Shown here in pieces: positions 53,810 to 62,668 of a DNA stretch of 64,000 nt. The translations under genes were made by a program, and so were the position numbers. The notes under the pieces are model-generated. The model saw only the letters and a program-made list of their open reading frames with translations. It made no database searches and was not told the DNA's origin. The DNA is from Alkalicaulis satelles (GTDB lineage: Bacteria; Pseudomonadota; Alphaproteobacteria; Caulobacterales; Maricaulaceae), in the NCBI RefSeq assembly GCF_008630495.1, contig NZ_VWOJ01000002.1, positions 201,001 to 265,000 of the forward strand, read 5' to 3'. Position 1 is the stretch's first letter. Every line of letters starts with the position of its first letter.

Positions 53810-55098
53810 GCGCTGTGCGCCCCACGCCGGGCCTGCGTCTGTGGGGGGCGGTCGCCACGTTCGCCTGGCCTGCTGCTGAAGTCTGGCTAAGCTTGCGCGC
53901 CCGCAAGGGCAAGGAAGACCCGGAGCGCCTGAACGAGCGGCGCGGCATGGCCAGCCAGGCGCGCCCGGACGGGCCGCTGGTCTGGCTGCACGCCGCCAGC
54001 GTGGGCGAAAGCCAGATGGCGCTCGGTCTCGCCGAGGCGCTCACCGGGCAGCGCCCTGAGCTTCACGTCCTGATCACCTCGGGCACGCGCACCTCGGCCA
54101 GCCTGATCGCAACACGCCGGATGGACCGGGTCATCCACCAGATGGCGCCGGGCGACCGGCCCGCCTGGACCCGGCGCTTCATCGCCCATTGGCGCCCGCA
54201 GGCCGGCGTGTTTCTGGAAAGCGAGCTATGGCCCAATCTGATCCGCGCGGCAGCCGAAAGAGGCGTGCCCATGGCGCTGGTCAATGCGCGCATGAATGAC
54301 GCCTCGCTCGCGCGCTGGGCGCGCATGAATGGCGCCTTCCGGGCGCTCACAGATGTATTTGAGTGGATCGGAGCCGCTGATGCGCGCACCGGCCAGGGGC
54401 TTGAACGCCTGACCGGGCGCAAACCGGCCCTCACCGCCAATCTGAAACTGGAAACCGGCGGCGCGCCGCCCGATCCCGAAAAGCTGGCTCAAGCGCGCGC
54501 CGCAACCGGATCGCGTCCGGTCTTCACCGCCGCCAGCACCCATGAGGGCGAAGAGGCCATTCTGGCGCGCGCCCATGCCCGCATACTCAAGACCCGGCCC
54601 GATGCGCTGATGATCCTCGCCCCGCGCCATCCCGAACGCGCCGGCGCCGCGGCAGCCGCGCTCGCCTCTGAGGGGCTTGCATCCGCGCGCCGTTCGAAAA
54701 GCGAGACTCCGGACGCGCGCACGCCCGTCTGGCTCGCCGACACGCTGGGCGAGATGGGATTGTGGCTGGCGCTGAGCCCGGCCGCCTTTATCGGCGGCAG
54801 CCTTCTGGACAAAATCGGCGGCCATAATCCGGTGGAGGCCGCGCGCGCGGGCGCGGCGGTCCTGACCGGGCCGCACACCGCCAGCTTTGACGATATCTAC
54901 GCCGCCTTGCGCGCTGAAAACGCCGTGCTCACCTGCGCCGATGAAGACGCCATCGCCGAAACGGTTCTGGCCATCTGGGACGGGCGCGGACCGGATCGGG
55001 ACGCGGCCGCGCGCGCGCTGGCGCGCCTGCCCGGCGGCGCGCTGGCGTGCACATGCGAAGCGATCCTCAGACTCCTGGACGCGGAGCCCCGCTCATGA
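53806..55098 (+). CDS. waaA: 3-deoxy-D-manno-octulosonic acid (Kdo) transferase
   Basis: A 430-residue glycosyltransferase. An N-terminal membrane anchor (about 8-30), then LNERRGMASQARPDGPLVWLHAASVGESQ with the catalytic HAASVGE Glu. The C-terminal domain has GGSLLDKIGGHNPVEAARAG and VLTGPHTASF. WaaA adds Kdo to lipid IVA in the cytoplasm-facing leaflet. It is the second gene of a four-gene lipid A operon and overlaps lpxK by 4 nt. Confidence 0.94.
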   Translation: MSAVRPTPGLRLWGAVATFAWPAAEVWLSLRARKGKEDPERLNERRGMASQARPDGPLVWLHAASVGESQMALGLAEALTGQRPELHVLITSGTRTSASLIATRRMDRVIHQMAPGDRPAWTRRFIAHWRPQAGVFLESELWPNLIRAAAERGVPMALVNARMNDASLARWARMNGAFRALTDVFEWIGAADARTGQGLERLTGRKPALTANLKLETGGAPPDPEKLAQARAATGSRPVFTAASTHEGEEAILARAHARILKTRPDALMILAPRHPERAGAAAAALASEGLASARRSKSETPDARTPVWLADTLGEMGLWLALSPAAFIGGSLLDKIGGHNPVEAARAGAAVLTGPHTASFDDIYAALRAENAVLTCADEDAIAETVLAIWDGRGPDRDAAARALARLPGGALACTCEAILRLLDAEPRS

Positions 55099-56105
55099 GA
55101 CCGCCCCCTTTCTGGAACCCGGACGGGCCGCGCACTTCGGGCGCCGTCACCCGCGCCCTGCTCTCGCCGCTGGGGTGGGCCTATGCGGCGGCCGGCGCCT
55201 GGCGCATTGCGCGCACGGCGCCTGCCCCCGCACCCGCGCCGGTAATCTGCGTGGGCAATCTCACGCTGGGCGGCACGGGCAAGACTCCGGTGACACTGGC
55301 GGTGATGGACGCGGCGCGCGCGCTGGGCCTCACCCCCGCCGCCCTGACGCGCGGCTGGGGCGGGCGGCTCGCCGGGCCGGTGCAGGTCGACCCGGCGCTG
55401 CATGGCGCGCGCGAGGCCGGCGACGAGCCGCTGCTGCTGGCGCGCACCGGGCTGACGGTGCTGGACCGCAAGCGGGTGGAGGGCGCGCGGCTGGCGGCTG
55501 ATCTGGGCGCTGATCTCATCGTCATGGATGACGGCCACCAGAACCCGCGCCTTGAAAAATCCCTCTCCCTCGTGGTGGTGGACGGCGAGACGGGCTGGGG
55601 GCCGGGCCAGATCTTCCCCGCCGGGCCCTTGCGCGAACCGGTCAGCGCCGGGCTGGCGCGCGCGGACGCCGTGATCGTCATGGGGCCGGACGAAGATTAC
55701 CAGCCCGACCTCGCCCGGCTGGGGCTGGACGCGCTGGAACGCCCGGTCCTGCGCGCCTGGCTCGCCCCCGAGGCTGCGCCGCCGGAAGGGCCGCTGGTGG
55801 CGTTCGCCGGCATTGGCCGCCCGCAGAAATTCTATGACGCGCTGGTGCGCTGGGGGGGGCAGCTGGTGGAGACCGCGAGCTTTCCCGACCATCACGCCTT
55901 CTCGCGCGGCGATCTCAACCGCTTGTCCGATCTGGCCGCCGCCCATGACGCTTCACTGATCACCACGGAAAAAGACTGGGTGCGCCTGCCCGGCGATGTG
56001 CGCAGCGCCATCGCGGCCTGGCCGGTGCGTGCGCGCTTCGCAGAGCCCGCCCGCCTGACCGCCCTGGTCGAACAGGCCGTGGACGCCTGGCGCGCCCGGC
56101 GCTAA
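55095..56105 (+). CDS. lpxK: Tetraacyldisaccharide 4'-kinase LpxK
   Basis: A 336-residue kinase. LpxK phosphorylates the 4' position of the lipid A disaccharide. The P-loop is GNLTLGGTGKTPVTLAV (about 52-68), and VMDDGHQNPRLEKSLSLVVVDGETGWG is the family signature. The start is the ATGA overlapping waaA. Phosphorylation normally precedes Kdo addition; the gene order waaA-lpxK is usual in Alphaproteobacteria. Confidence 0.94.
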   Translation: MRPPPFWNPDGPRTSGAVTRALLSPLGWAYAAAGAWRIARTAPAPAPAPVICVGNLTLGGTGKTPVTLAVMDAARALGLTPAALTRGWGGRLAGPVQVDPALHGAREAGDEPLLLARTGLTVLDRKRVEGARLAADLGADLIVMDDGHQNPRLEKSLSLVVVDGETGWGPGQIFPAGPLREPVSAGLARADAVIVMGPDEDYQPDLARLGLDALERPVLRAWLAPEAAPPEGPLVAFAGIGRPQKFYDALVRWGGQLVETASFPDHHAFSRGDLNRLSDLAAAHDASLITTEKDWVRLPGDVRSAIAAWPVRARFAEPARLTALVEQAVDAWRARR

Positions 56106-56114
56106 GCAGCTTTC

Positions 56115-57053
56115 ATGACCGGATTTCTCACCGCCGTCTCAAACCGTATCGAGCGCCTGGCCTGGGACGCCTATACCGGCGGGTTCCGCGCCATGGGCCT
56201 AGAGCGCGCCAGCGCTGCCGGGGCCGCCATTGCGCGCCGCATCGGGCCGATGACCGGCGTGCATCACATCGCGCGCACCAATATGCGCATCGCCTTCCCG
56301 GACGCTTCGGAAAGCCAGCTCGGCGCCTGGCTGGAGGCCATGTGGGACAATCTCGGGCGCACGCTGGGCGAGACGGCCAATATGGACCGCATCGACATGA
56401 CGCCCGGCGGCGCCCATCTCGAGGTGGTCAATCTCGAAGCGCTGGACGCCATCAACACCACGGGCCGCGCCGTGGTGTTCGTGGGCGGGCATTTCGCCAA
56501 CTGGGAAATGCAGCCCTCCTTCATCGGCCACTACATGCATAATTGCGGCGTCGCCTACCGCGCGGTGAACAATCCTCTGGTGGAGGCGCGCATCCGCGCC
56601 ATGCGCGAGCGCTACGGGGTCAATTTCTTCGCGCCCAAGGGGGCGGCGGGGGCGCGGGTGATCATGAGCGAGCTGAAAGCCGGGCGCTCCATCGCCATGC
56701 TCACCGACCAGAAAATGAATGACGGCATCGCTGCGCCCTTCCTCAGCCGGGCCGCCATGACGCCTTCGGCGCCCGCGCGCATGGCCCTGCGCTACGGGCT
56801 GGATGTGGTTCCCATGTCCCTGCAGCGCCTGAACGGCGTGCGCTTCCAGATCACAGTGCATGACCCGCTGGAGCGTCCCGAAGGCACGGGATCAGACGCC
56901 GTGCTGGCGCTGACCACGCGCATCAACGCGTTTCTGGAAGACCAGATCCGCGCTGCGCCGCCGCAATGGTTCTGGGTGCACCGCCGGTTTGAAAAGGCGC
57001 TCTACCGCAAGTCCGACACGTCCAGCGCCAGCAGCGCCTCGGGGTCGATCTGA
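56115..57053 (+). CDS. lpxL: Lipid A lauroyl/myristoyl acyltransferase (LpxL/HtrB family)
   Basis: A 312-residue late acyltransferase. The HX4E motif is in FVGGHFANWEMQP (His and Glu), and SIAMLTDQKMNDGIAAPFLSRAAMTP is the second conserved block. It adds a secondary acyl chain to Kdo-lipid A. It follows lpxK by 9 nt and overlaps the convergent M23 gene by 52 bp, so both stop codons lie inside the other gene. LpxM-type or other specificity cannot be excluded. Confidence 0.9.
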   Translation: MTGFLTAVSNRIERLAWDAYTGGFRAMGLERASAAGAAIARRIGPMTGVHHIARTNMRIAFPDASESQLGAWLEAMWDNLGRTLGETANMDRIDMTPGGAHLEVVNLEALDAINTTGRAVVFVGGHFANWEMQPSFIGHYMHNCGVAYRAVNNPLVEARIRAMRERYGVNFFAPKGAAGARVIMSELKAGRSIAMLTDQKMNDGIAAPFLSRAAMTPSAPARMALRYGLDVVPMSLQRLNGVRFQITVHDPLERPEGTGSDAVLALTTRINAFLEDQIRAAPPQWFWVHRRFEKALYRKSDTSSASSASGSI

Positions 57054-57820
57054 CGGTTGCGCCAGCGCACGCGCCAGTCGAGATGGGCGCCGGTGACGCG
57101 CCCTGTGGCGCCCACCGTGCCGATCACCTGGCCCTTCTCGATCAGGTCGCCGACCTCCACGTCCACCGTGTCGAGATGCATGAACACGCCGGTAAAGCCC
57201 TGGCCGTGATCGATGAAGATCAGCCCGCCCTCCCAATACATGTCCGGATCGGCCAGCGTCACCACGCCGCCTGCCGGCGCGATCACCGGCGTGCCGGTGG
57301 GCGCGGCGATATCGATGCCATAATGGGGCCGGCGCGGCTCGCCATTGAGGATGCGCTGGGAGCCGTAGACGCCGGTGATGCGTCCCGTCACCGGCCAGTC
57401 AAAGCCTTCCAGAAAGCCATGGCCCTCCCAGCGCGAGGTATAGGCCGCGCCCTTGGTGCGGTTCTCGCGCGCCAGCCGCGCCTGGAGCTCGGGATCGGGC
57501 GGCGCCGTCACCATGGCGGGCGGCAGGCCGTCAATGCGCTGGATTTCGTATTCGCGCGCCTCCACCTCGATCTGGGTCTCCCAGACCCAGCCCTCATGGC
57601 TCACGCGAAATGTCTTGGCCGCCGGAGCGTCGCGGTCATGGCCCATCACGATCCAGCCCTCGCCATCAGCGCGCTCGGTGATGTCGCCCAGCGTCACGTG
57701 CGCGCCCGGCTCCGTACGGCACACCACAATGGCGCCTTGCCTATGCTCGCCGGCGCAGGCGATGGGCGTCTGAGACTCTGCCGCACCCGCCATCAGGGTC
57801 AGGGCCATAGCTGTGATCAT
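57002..57820 (-). CDS. M23 family metallopeptidase-like protein
   Basis: A 272-residue exported LytM/M23 protein. The signal peptide (about 1-16) is followed by a DUF-like spacer (about 25-85), then the M23 domain (about 135-265). The first zinc motif HxxxD is RPHYGIDIAAP, but the second HxH reads TGAHLDWRVRW, so the third ligand is Asp instead of His. The His of HLD could still be catalytic. It may have altered activity. Its start overlaps the DUF2093 stop (ATGA), and its 3' end overlaps lpxL. Confidence 0.85.
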   Translation of the reverse strand: MITAMALTLMAGAAESQTPIACAGEHRQGAIVVCRTEPGAHVTLGDITERADGEGWIVMGHDRDAPAAKTFRVSHEGWVWETQIEVEAREYEIQRIDGLPPAMVTAPPDPELQARLARENRTKGAAYTSRWEGHGFLEGFDWPVTGRITGVYGSQRILNGEPRRPHYGIDIAAPTGTPVIAPAGGVVTLADPDMYWEGGLIFIDHGQGFTGVFMHLDTVDVEVGDLIEKGQVIGTVGATGRVTGAHLDWRVRWRNRQIDPEALLALDVSDLR

Positions 57821-58065
57821 GCGTCTGTCTCCGGTTGAGGCGCGCCTGCCGGTCCGCCATGCAGCTGCAGCCAGCGCGCCGTGGCCGCATCAGCGTCCGC
57901 ATAGGCTTCCTGATGCTCCGCGCTCCAGTAGCGCAGATCAGCCAGTGCGATCTTCGCACCTGTCATGGCGCACACCACATAGGCGCCGGGCTTGAGGATC
58001 AGAAAATCAGCATCGCCATACTCAAGGCGGGCCTCGCCGGCGAATTCCTTGTCGAATGCAGTCAT
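57817..58065 (-). CDS. DUF2093 domain protein
   Basis: An 82-residue protein. The block ARLEYGDADFLILKPGAYVVCAMTGAKIALADLRYWS is typical of DUF2093, a small family seen in Alphaproteobacteria, where YG-D-F-I-KPG--V-CA-TG-I--L-YWS is the pattern. It has one Cys (VCAMTG) and no known function. GGAG is 5 nt before the ATG at 58065. It is coupled to the M23 gene and is divergent from mutL. Confidence 0.85.
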   Translation of the reverse strand: MTAFDKEFAGEARLEYGDADFLILKPGAYVVCAMTGAKIALADLRYWSAEHQEAYADADAATARWLQLHGGPAGAPQPETDA

Positions 58066-58169
58066 GGGCGCTCCGGTCATGAGATATTGCATACCATGGC
58101 CAGACGCCGGTGAAAAAGGCCCGGTTCAGGCGCCTTGACCGACTCACCGCACCCCGCGAGGCTCAGCCG

Positions 58170-60008
58170 ATGACCCGCATCCGCCGCCTGTCGCCCGAAA
58201 CCGTCAACCGGATCGCCGCCGGCGAAGTGGTCGAGCGCCCGGCCTCGGCGGTCAAGGAGCTGGTGGAGAACGCGCTGGACGCCGGCGCGCGGCGCATCGA
58301 TGTCAGCATCGAGACGGGCGGGCTGAGCCATATTCTGGTGGAGGACGACGGCGAGGGCATGGATCCCGCCATGCTCGCCATCGCCATTGAGCGCCACGCC
58401 ACGTCCAAACTGCCTGTGGGCGCCGATGGCCAGGATGATCTTCTCAACATCGCCTCCATGGGCTTTCGCGGCGAAGCCCTGCCCTCCATCGGCTCGGTGG
58501 CGCGCCTGACCCTGGCCAGCCAGGCGCAAGGCTCTGCAGAGGCGTTCGAGCTGAGCGTGGAGGGCGGCAAGGCGGGCGAGGTGAAGCCAGCGGCGCCTCT
58601 GGGACGGTCCGGCACGCGGATCAGCGTGCGCGACCTGTTCTACGCCACGCCGGCCCGGCTGAAATTCCTCAAAAGCGAGCGCGCCGAGACCAGCGCCGTG
58701 CTCGACATGATCAAGCGTCTGGCGCTGTCGCGCCCAGATGTGGCGTTTGCCTTCAGTGCGGACGGGCGGGCGCGCTTCTCGGTTCCCGCCGAGACCCATG
58801 ATGACCCTGCCGAAGCGCGCCGGGCGCGGCTGTCAGCGGTGCTGGGCGCTGATTTCGGGGAGAATGCGTTGGCGCTGGACCAGACGCGCGAGGGCGTGCG
58901 CCTGTCAGGCTTTGCGTCCCTGCCGACCTATAACCGGGGCACCAACCAGCACCAGTATCTGTTCGTCAATGGCCGCCCGGTGAAGGACCGTCTGATCGTC
59001 GGCGCGGTGCGTGGCGCCTATCAGGATTTCCTCGCCCGCGACCGCCATCCGGTGGCCGCGCTCTATGTGGACCTGCCCACAGACCATGTGGACGTGAACG
59101 TGCATCCGGCCAAGGCCGAGGTGCGTTTTCGCGATCCCGGTCTGGTGCGCGGTCTGATCGTGGGTGCGCTGCGCCATGCGCTGGCGGGCGCCGGCCACCG
59201 CGCCTCCACCACCGTGGCGGGCTTTGCGCTGGGCCGGGCCAGGCCTGAAGGCGCGCCCGCACCTGCCCTGCCGCTGACCCGCCAGGCCTGGCCCTCGCGC
59301 CCCTCGCCGGGCTGGGAGGCGTCGCTGGCTCACGACGCCGCAGAGCCTGATGACGCGCTGGCCGAACGCGCTTCACCTTCATGGGAGGCGCAAGACCCCG
59401 CCCCGTCAGCCCCCGCGCCTGAACCGGACCTGCCGCTGGGCTCGGCGCGCGCGCAGGTGCATGCCACCTATGTGATCGCCGAGACCGCAGACGGCCTCGT
59501 CATCGTCGACCAGCACGCCGCCCATGAGCGCCTGGTCTATGAGCGCATGAAGCGCCAGCTCGCCGGGACCGGCGTGGCGCGTCAGAGCCTTTTAGTCCCT
59601 GAGATCGTCGAGCTGGAAGAGAGCGAGGCGCGCCGGGTGCTGGAGCGGGCAGGCGAGCTGGCCGAGCTGGGCCTCGTCGTGGAGCCGTTCGGGGCGGGCG
59701 CCCTGGCCGTGCGCGAGACGCCGACCCTGCTCAAGCGCCTGGATGTGCAAGGGCTGATCCGCGATCTCGCCGACGAGCTGGCCGAGTATGACGAAGCCCT
59801 GTCGCTGAAGGAAAAGCTGGAAGAGGTGATCGGCACCATGGCCTGCCACGGCTCGGTGCGCGCGGGCCGCAAGCTGGCGGCGGAGGAAATGAACGCCCTG
59901 CTGCGCGAGATGGAGGCGACGCCCCATTCAGGCCAGTGCAATCACGGCCGGCCCACCTATGTGGAGCTGAAACTGGCCGATATCGAGCGCCTGTTCGGGC
60001 GGCGCTGA
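58170..60008 (+). CDS. mutL: DNA mismatch repair protein MutL
   Basis: A 612-residue MutL. The GHKL ATPase domain shows [27 protein letters not shown] and [15 protein letters not shown] (here [12 protein letters not shown]). A poorly conserved linker (about 345-430) precedes the dimerization domain. The endonuclease motif [12 protein letters not shown] (DQHA(X)2E(X)4E type) is present, so this is a nicking MutL as in most bacteria without MutH. The ATG at 58170 starts the conserved [20 protein letters not shown]. Confidence 0.95.
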   Translation: MTRIRRLSPETVNRIAAGEVVERPASAVKELVENALDAGARRIDVSIETGGLSHILVEDDGEGMDPAMLAIAIERHATSKLPVGADGQDDLLNIASMGFRGEALPSIGSVARLTLASQAQGSAEAFELSVEGGKAGEVKPAAPLGRSGTRISVRDLFYATPARLKFLKSERAETSAVLDMIKRLALSRPDVAFAFSADGRARFSVPAETHDDPAEARRARLSAVLGADFGENALALDQTREGVRLSGFASLPTYNRGTNQHQYLFVNGRPVKDRLIVGAVRGAYQDFLARDRHPVAALYVDLPTDHVDVNVHPAKAEVRFRDPGLVRGLIVGALRHALAGAGHRASTTVAGFALGRARPEGAPAPALPLTRQAWPSRPSPGWEASLAHDAAEPDDALAERASPSWEAQDPAPSAPAPEPDLPLGSARAQVHATYVIAETADGLVIVDQHAAHERLVYERMKRQLAGTGVARQSLLVPEIVELEESEARRVLERAGELAELGLVVEPFGAGALAVRETPTLLKRLDVQGLIRDLADELAEYDEALSLKEKLEEVIGTMACHGSVRAGRKLAAEEMNALLREMEATPHSGQCNHGRPTYVELKLADIERLFGRR

Positions 60009-60096
60009 GCCTTTCGCACCGCGTTAGCGGGGCGGAAAGCCTTGGCCCCATATCTTTATGGTTCCGGCCAAAAGGCCTCAATGAGGAACCGCCGCC

Positions 60097-61170
60097 ATGT
60101 CCGATCACAAACTGCCCTGGCTGGGCCTTGTGTTCCTGGCCCCGCTCGTCGCCCTGGTCATCACCGGGGCTTCGGCCGTGTCGGTGATCAGCCAGTCGAG
60201 CGGGCGCATCGCATCGGTGGAGGCGGTCGGCGAGTTCGCAGCGCGTGCGGCGGTGGCGCTGGATGATCTGCAGCGCGAGCGGGCCAACGCCGCCAATTGG
60301 CTGATCGTGCGCTCGAACGCTTCGCGTGATCTCTATATGCGCAATTGGGAAAGCCTGGACCGGTCCGGGGATAATCTGTTCGCCCTGCTTTCACCCGGCA
60401 GCATCCATAGCGCGCAATTCCGCCCGGAGATGGAGGACTCGCTGCGCCTGGCGCTAGGCGATATCGAGGCGATCCGCAGCAGTGTGGCCGAAGGCTCAGC
60501 GACTGTTGACCAGGCTTTGACCGCCTATACTGAAGCCCTCAACCATTTCATCGACGTGATGGCGCTGGAGCTCAGCCTGGCCACCGGCGAGCAGACCCGC
60601 TTCACCGGCGCCTTCGTGGCCCTTTGCCGGTTTCATGACCGCTATGCCGAGGAGATCGGGGCGGGCCTGTTCTCCTATCGTGCGGGCGCCATTACGCGTG
60701 AATCCCACGCCATGCTGATGCAGGCCATCGGCGCCCAGGACAGTTATCTGGCCGCCTTCCACACCCTGGCCGATACGCGCTGGGACCGCGAGCTGCACGC
60801 CCTGATCGGACGCACAGACCGCGAGAGTCTCGAAGCGGCGCGCGCGCATCTCATCACGGCAGGCTATGGCGGGCCGCTGGACGAGACCTACCGCGACTGG
60901 TGGCGCGAGACGCGCCTGCCGATCTATTTCGAGCTATCGACCCTGCGCAACCGCTTCGCTCAGGATGGGGTGCGCGAGGTGCTCCATGAAGCGCGCGAAC
61001 GGCGCGAGGCGGCGCTGCGTGGGGCGGGACTGCAACTGGCGCTGATCATCCTGGCGGCCGCCGCCGGTGCGCTGGGCGCCTGGCGCCTCATGCGTCCCGA
61101 TGCGCCCGAAGAGGCAGCGCCCGATGCGGTCCGTGAAGATGATGACGCCAGCCTGGCCGATCCGGCCTGA
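60097..61170 (+). CDS. NIT-domain-like membrane receptor without output domain
   Basis: A 357-residue protein. One transmembrane helix near the N-terminus (8-30), a long helical periplasmic domain (about 35-310) that contains LDDLQRERANAANWLIVRS, the nitrate/nitrite-sensing NIT start (LQxERg), then a second transmembrane helix (about 314-335). It ends after a short acidic cytoplasmic tail. NIT domains normally feed a HAMP and kinase or methyl-accepting output, absent here. Function unknown. It lies between mutL and coq9. Confidence 0.7.
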   Translation: MSDHKLPWLGLVFLAPLVALVITGASAVSVISQSSGRIASVEAVGEFAARAAVALDDLQRERANAANWLIVRSNASRDLYMRNWESLDRSGDNLFALLSPGSIHSAQFRPEMEDSLRLALGDIEAIRSSVAEGSATVDQALTAYTEALNHFIDVMALELSLATGEQTRFTGAFVALCRFHDRYAEEIGAGLFSYRAGAITRESHAMLMQAIGAQDSYLAAFHTLADTRWDRELHALIGRTDRESLEAARAHLITAGYGGPLDETYRDWWRETRLPIYFELSTLRNRFAQDGVREVLHEARERREAALRGAGLQLALIILAAAAGALGAWRLMRPDAPEEAAPDAVREDDDASLADPA

Positions 61171-61175
61171 ACCAT

Positions 61176-61838
61176 TCAAGGGCGCGAACGGGCCCCGTAA
61201 CGCGCACGGCCCGCCAGTGCAAAGAGGTCCGGAAAGCCGGCCTGGGCCTTGCGCCAGCCCGCCTTGACCTTCTCGAACTCCATCACATTGGCGATGCGCC
61301 GGTCGAGAAAGGCGCGCGTGCGCGGCTTGGCCGGATCGTCCTCATCCAGCCAGACCGCCAGCGTGCTGGCGTAAACGCCCGATAGAATGGCCCGCTTGGA
61401 ATAGAAATTGCCATCCGTGCTGGGATCTCCCAGCGCCCTCCAGATCATGTCAGCCGTGGCCCAGACCAGCCGCGCGCCCCGGTCGAGCCCATCGGGCAGC
61501 AAAAGCCGCGCGCGCGCGCGGCGGGCCGCATCCTCATGACCGGCCATAGCGTCCAGGCGGGCCATGACGCCGTTGGTGACGCGCGCGCGCACCTTGCCCG
61601 CGGGATCAGCCGCGATGGCCGCGGCGGCCGCGTCATCACAGCGGGCGAACCAGGTCTCGATAAGGTCCAGAACCCCGCCGGGGCAGTAAAGCTCCACCTC
61701 GCCGGCGCTCAGGCCTGCATCCGCGCCCGCCCGGGCGAGGGTGGCGGCGGTCCAGCCGTCAAATCCGGCATGGATCAGGGCCGCATCCACAAGGGCGTTG
61801 CGGGCGGCGTCGGCGCGGGGCGTGGCGGTCTGGCTCAT
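61176..61838 (-). CDS. coq9: COQ9 family protein (ubiquinone biosynthesis)
   Basis: A 220-residue COQ9 protein. It has a TetR-like fold: an N-terminal helical part (RNALVDAALIHAGFDGWTAATLARAG) and a lipid-binding C-terminal part (ARLVWATADMIWRALGDPSTDGNFYSKRAILSGVYASTLAVWL), which is the COQ9 signature. In eukaryotes COQ9 presents intermediates to COQ7. It is divergent from rpsU, as in several Alphaproteobacteria. Confidence 0.9.
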   Translation of the reverse strand: MSQTATPRADAARNALVDAALIHAGFDGWTAATLARAGADAGLSAGEVELYCPGGVLDLIETWFARCDDAAAAAIAADPAGKVRARVTNGVMARLDAMAGHEDAARRARARLLLPDGLDRGARLVWATADMIWRALGDPSTDGNFYSKRAILSGVYASTLAVWLDEDDPAKPRTRAFLDRRIANVMEFEKVKAGWRKAQAGFPDLFALAGRARYGARSRP

Positions 61839-62000
61839 GGTGATGTATGATAGTGCTGCGCCGGACCTGCGTCACGGGGCGTTTCGCCGCGCCGGGCCGC
61901 TGGACAGATGCGCGCGGCTCCGGTATATCGCGCGCCTCAGCTGGAAACGGCGCTGCGCCGCCGGAGGGCGAGACACCCTTCGGGACGGCGCGTGTTTGTG

Positions 62001-62029
62001 TTGACAGCAAGCGTGATCACTTCAAGGCA
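62001..62029 (+). promoter_or_regulatory. Candidate rpsU promoter
   Basis: A consensus -35 TTGACA at 62001-62006; at 17 nt spacing the -10 would be AAGGCA (62024-62029), a poor match. Only the -35 is convincing. Confidence 0.35.
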
Positions 62030-62072
62030 GGCGCCGGGGGCCCTGCACGGACCAGACCAGGGAGAGCGGACC

Positions 62073-62309
62073 ATCGTACAGATCGTCGTGCGCGATAACA
62101 ACGTCGAGCAAGCGCTCAAGGCGTTGAAAAAGAAAATGCAGCGGGAGGGCACCTTCCGCGAGATGAAGCGCCGTAACCATTACGAAAAGCCGTCCGAGAA
62201 AAAAGCGCGCCAGAAGGCCGAGGCGATCCGCCGGGCCCGCAAGCTGGCCCGCAAGCGCGCCCAGCGCGAAGGGCTTCTGCCCAAGCCGAAGGCCGCCGCG
62301 CGCCGCTAG
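62073..62309 (+). CDS. rpsU: 30S ribosomal protein S21, apparent ATC start
   Basis: A 78-residue S21. After the start, [31 protein letters not shown] and a basic tail [21 protein letters not shown] match alphaproteobacterial S21 (MVQI.VRDNNV...). At the aligned Met the sequence is ATC (62073-62075), with GGGAGAG 6 nt upstream. The only nearby ordinary alternatives are GTG at 62088, which would delete the conserved first strand and lacks a Shine-Dalgarno, and GTG at 62013, which adds 20 unconserved residues. It ends with a strong terminator. Confidence 0.9.
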   Translation: MVQIVVRDNNVEQALKALKKKMQREGTFREMKRRNHYEKPSEKKARQKAEAIRRARKLARKRAQREGLLPKPKAAARR

Positions 62310-62365
62310 GCGCCCACGCGCTTGGCAGGCTTGGGCTGACTGACCCCCGGTCAGAGCCACACATG

Positions 62366-62393
62366 ACAAGGCCCGCCATCTGGCGGGCCTTGT
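62366..62393 (+). terminator. Rho-independent terminator of rpsU
   Basis: ACAAGGCCCGCCA and TGGCGGGCCTTGT form a perfect 13-bp stem with a 2-nt loop; TGCGTT follows. It may also serve the minus strand. Confidence 0.8.
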
Positions 62394-62427
62394 TGCGTTG
62401 GCGTGATAGCGACGCGCAGTGGAAAGC

Positions 62428-62655
62428 CTAGCCGGGCGCTTCCCAGTCATCGGGATCGAGGAATTCGTCGTGGTCAACCTCGTCCTCATCCTCCTCGCGA
62501 TCACGTTCAGAGGGCTCCGCTGCGTCACGCGGCTCGCCCCAGAGCGGCGCGGGCCGCTCCAGACCGCCGCGTACGCCGCAGGCGCCGAGCGGCAGGACGA
62601 GGGCTGCGCAGGCTGCGAGAATCATCAGGCGGGAAAGCCAGGCTTGGGCGGTCAT
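62428..62655 (-). CDS. Small lipoprotein, LptM-like
   Basis: A 75-residue lipoprotein. The signal peptide (1-25) ends in the lipobox LGAC, followed by GVRGGLERPAPLWG, similar to the LptM/YifL motif CGxKGPLxxP, then an acidic tail (DREEDEDEVDHDEF). LptM helps LptD mature in Escherichia coli. In Alphaproteobacteria this small lipoprotein is found between argH and lysA, and argH lies just 13 nt upstream here. AAGGAGA precedes the ATG at 62655. Acidic-tail length is unusual, so the LptM role is inferred. Confidence 0.7.
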   Translation of the reverse strand: MTAQAWLSRLMILAACAALVLPLGACGVRGGLERPAPLWGEPRDAAEPSERDREEDEDEVDHDEFLDPDDWEAPG

Positions 62656-62668
62656 GGGGCGGTCTCCT

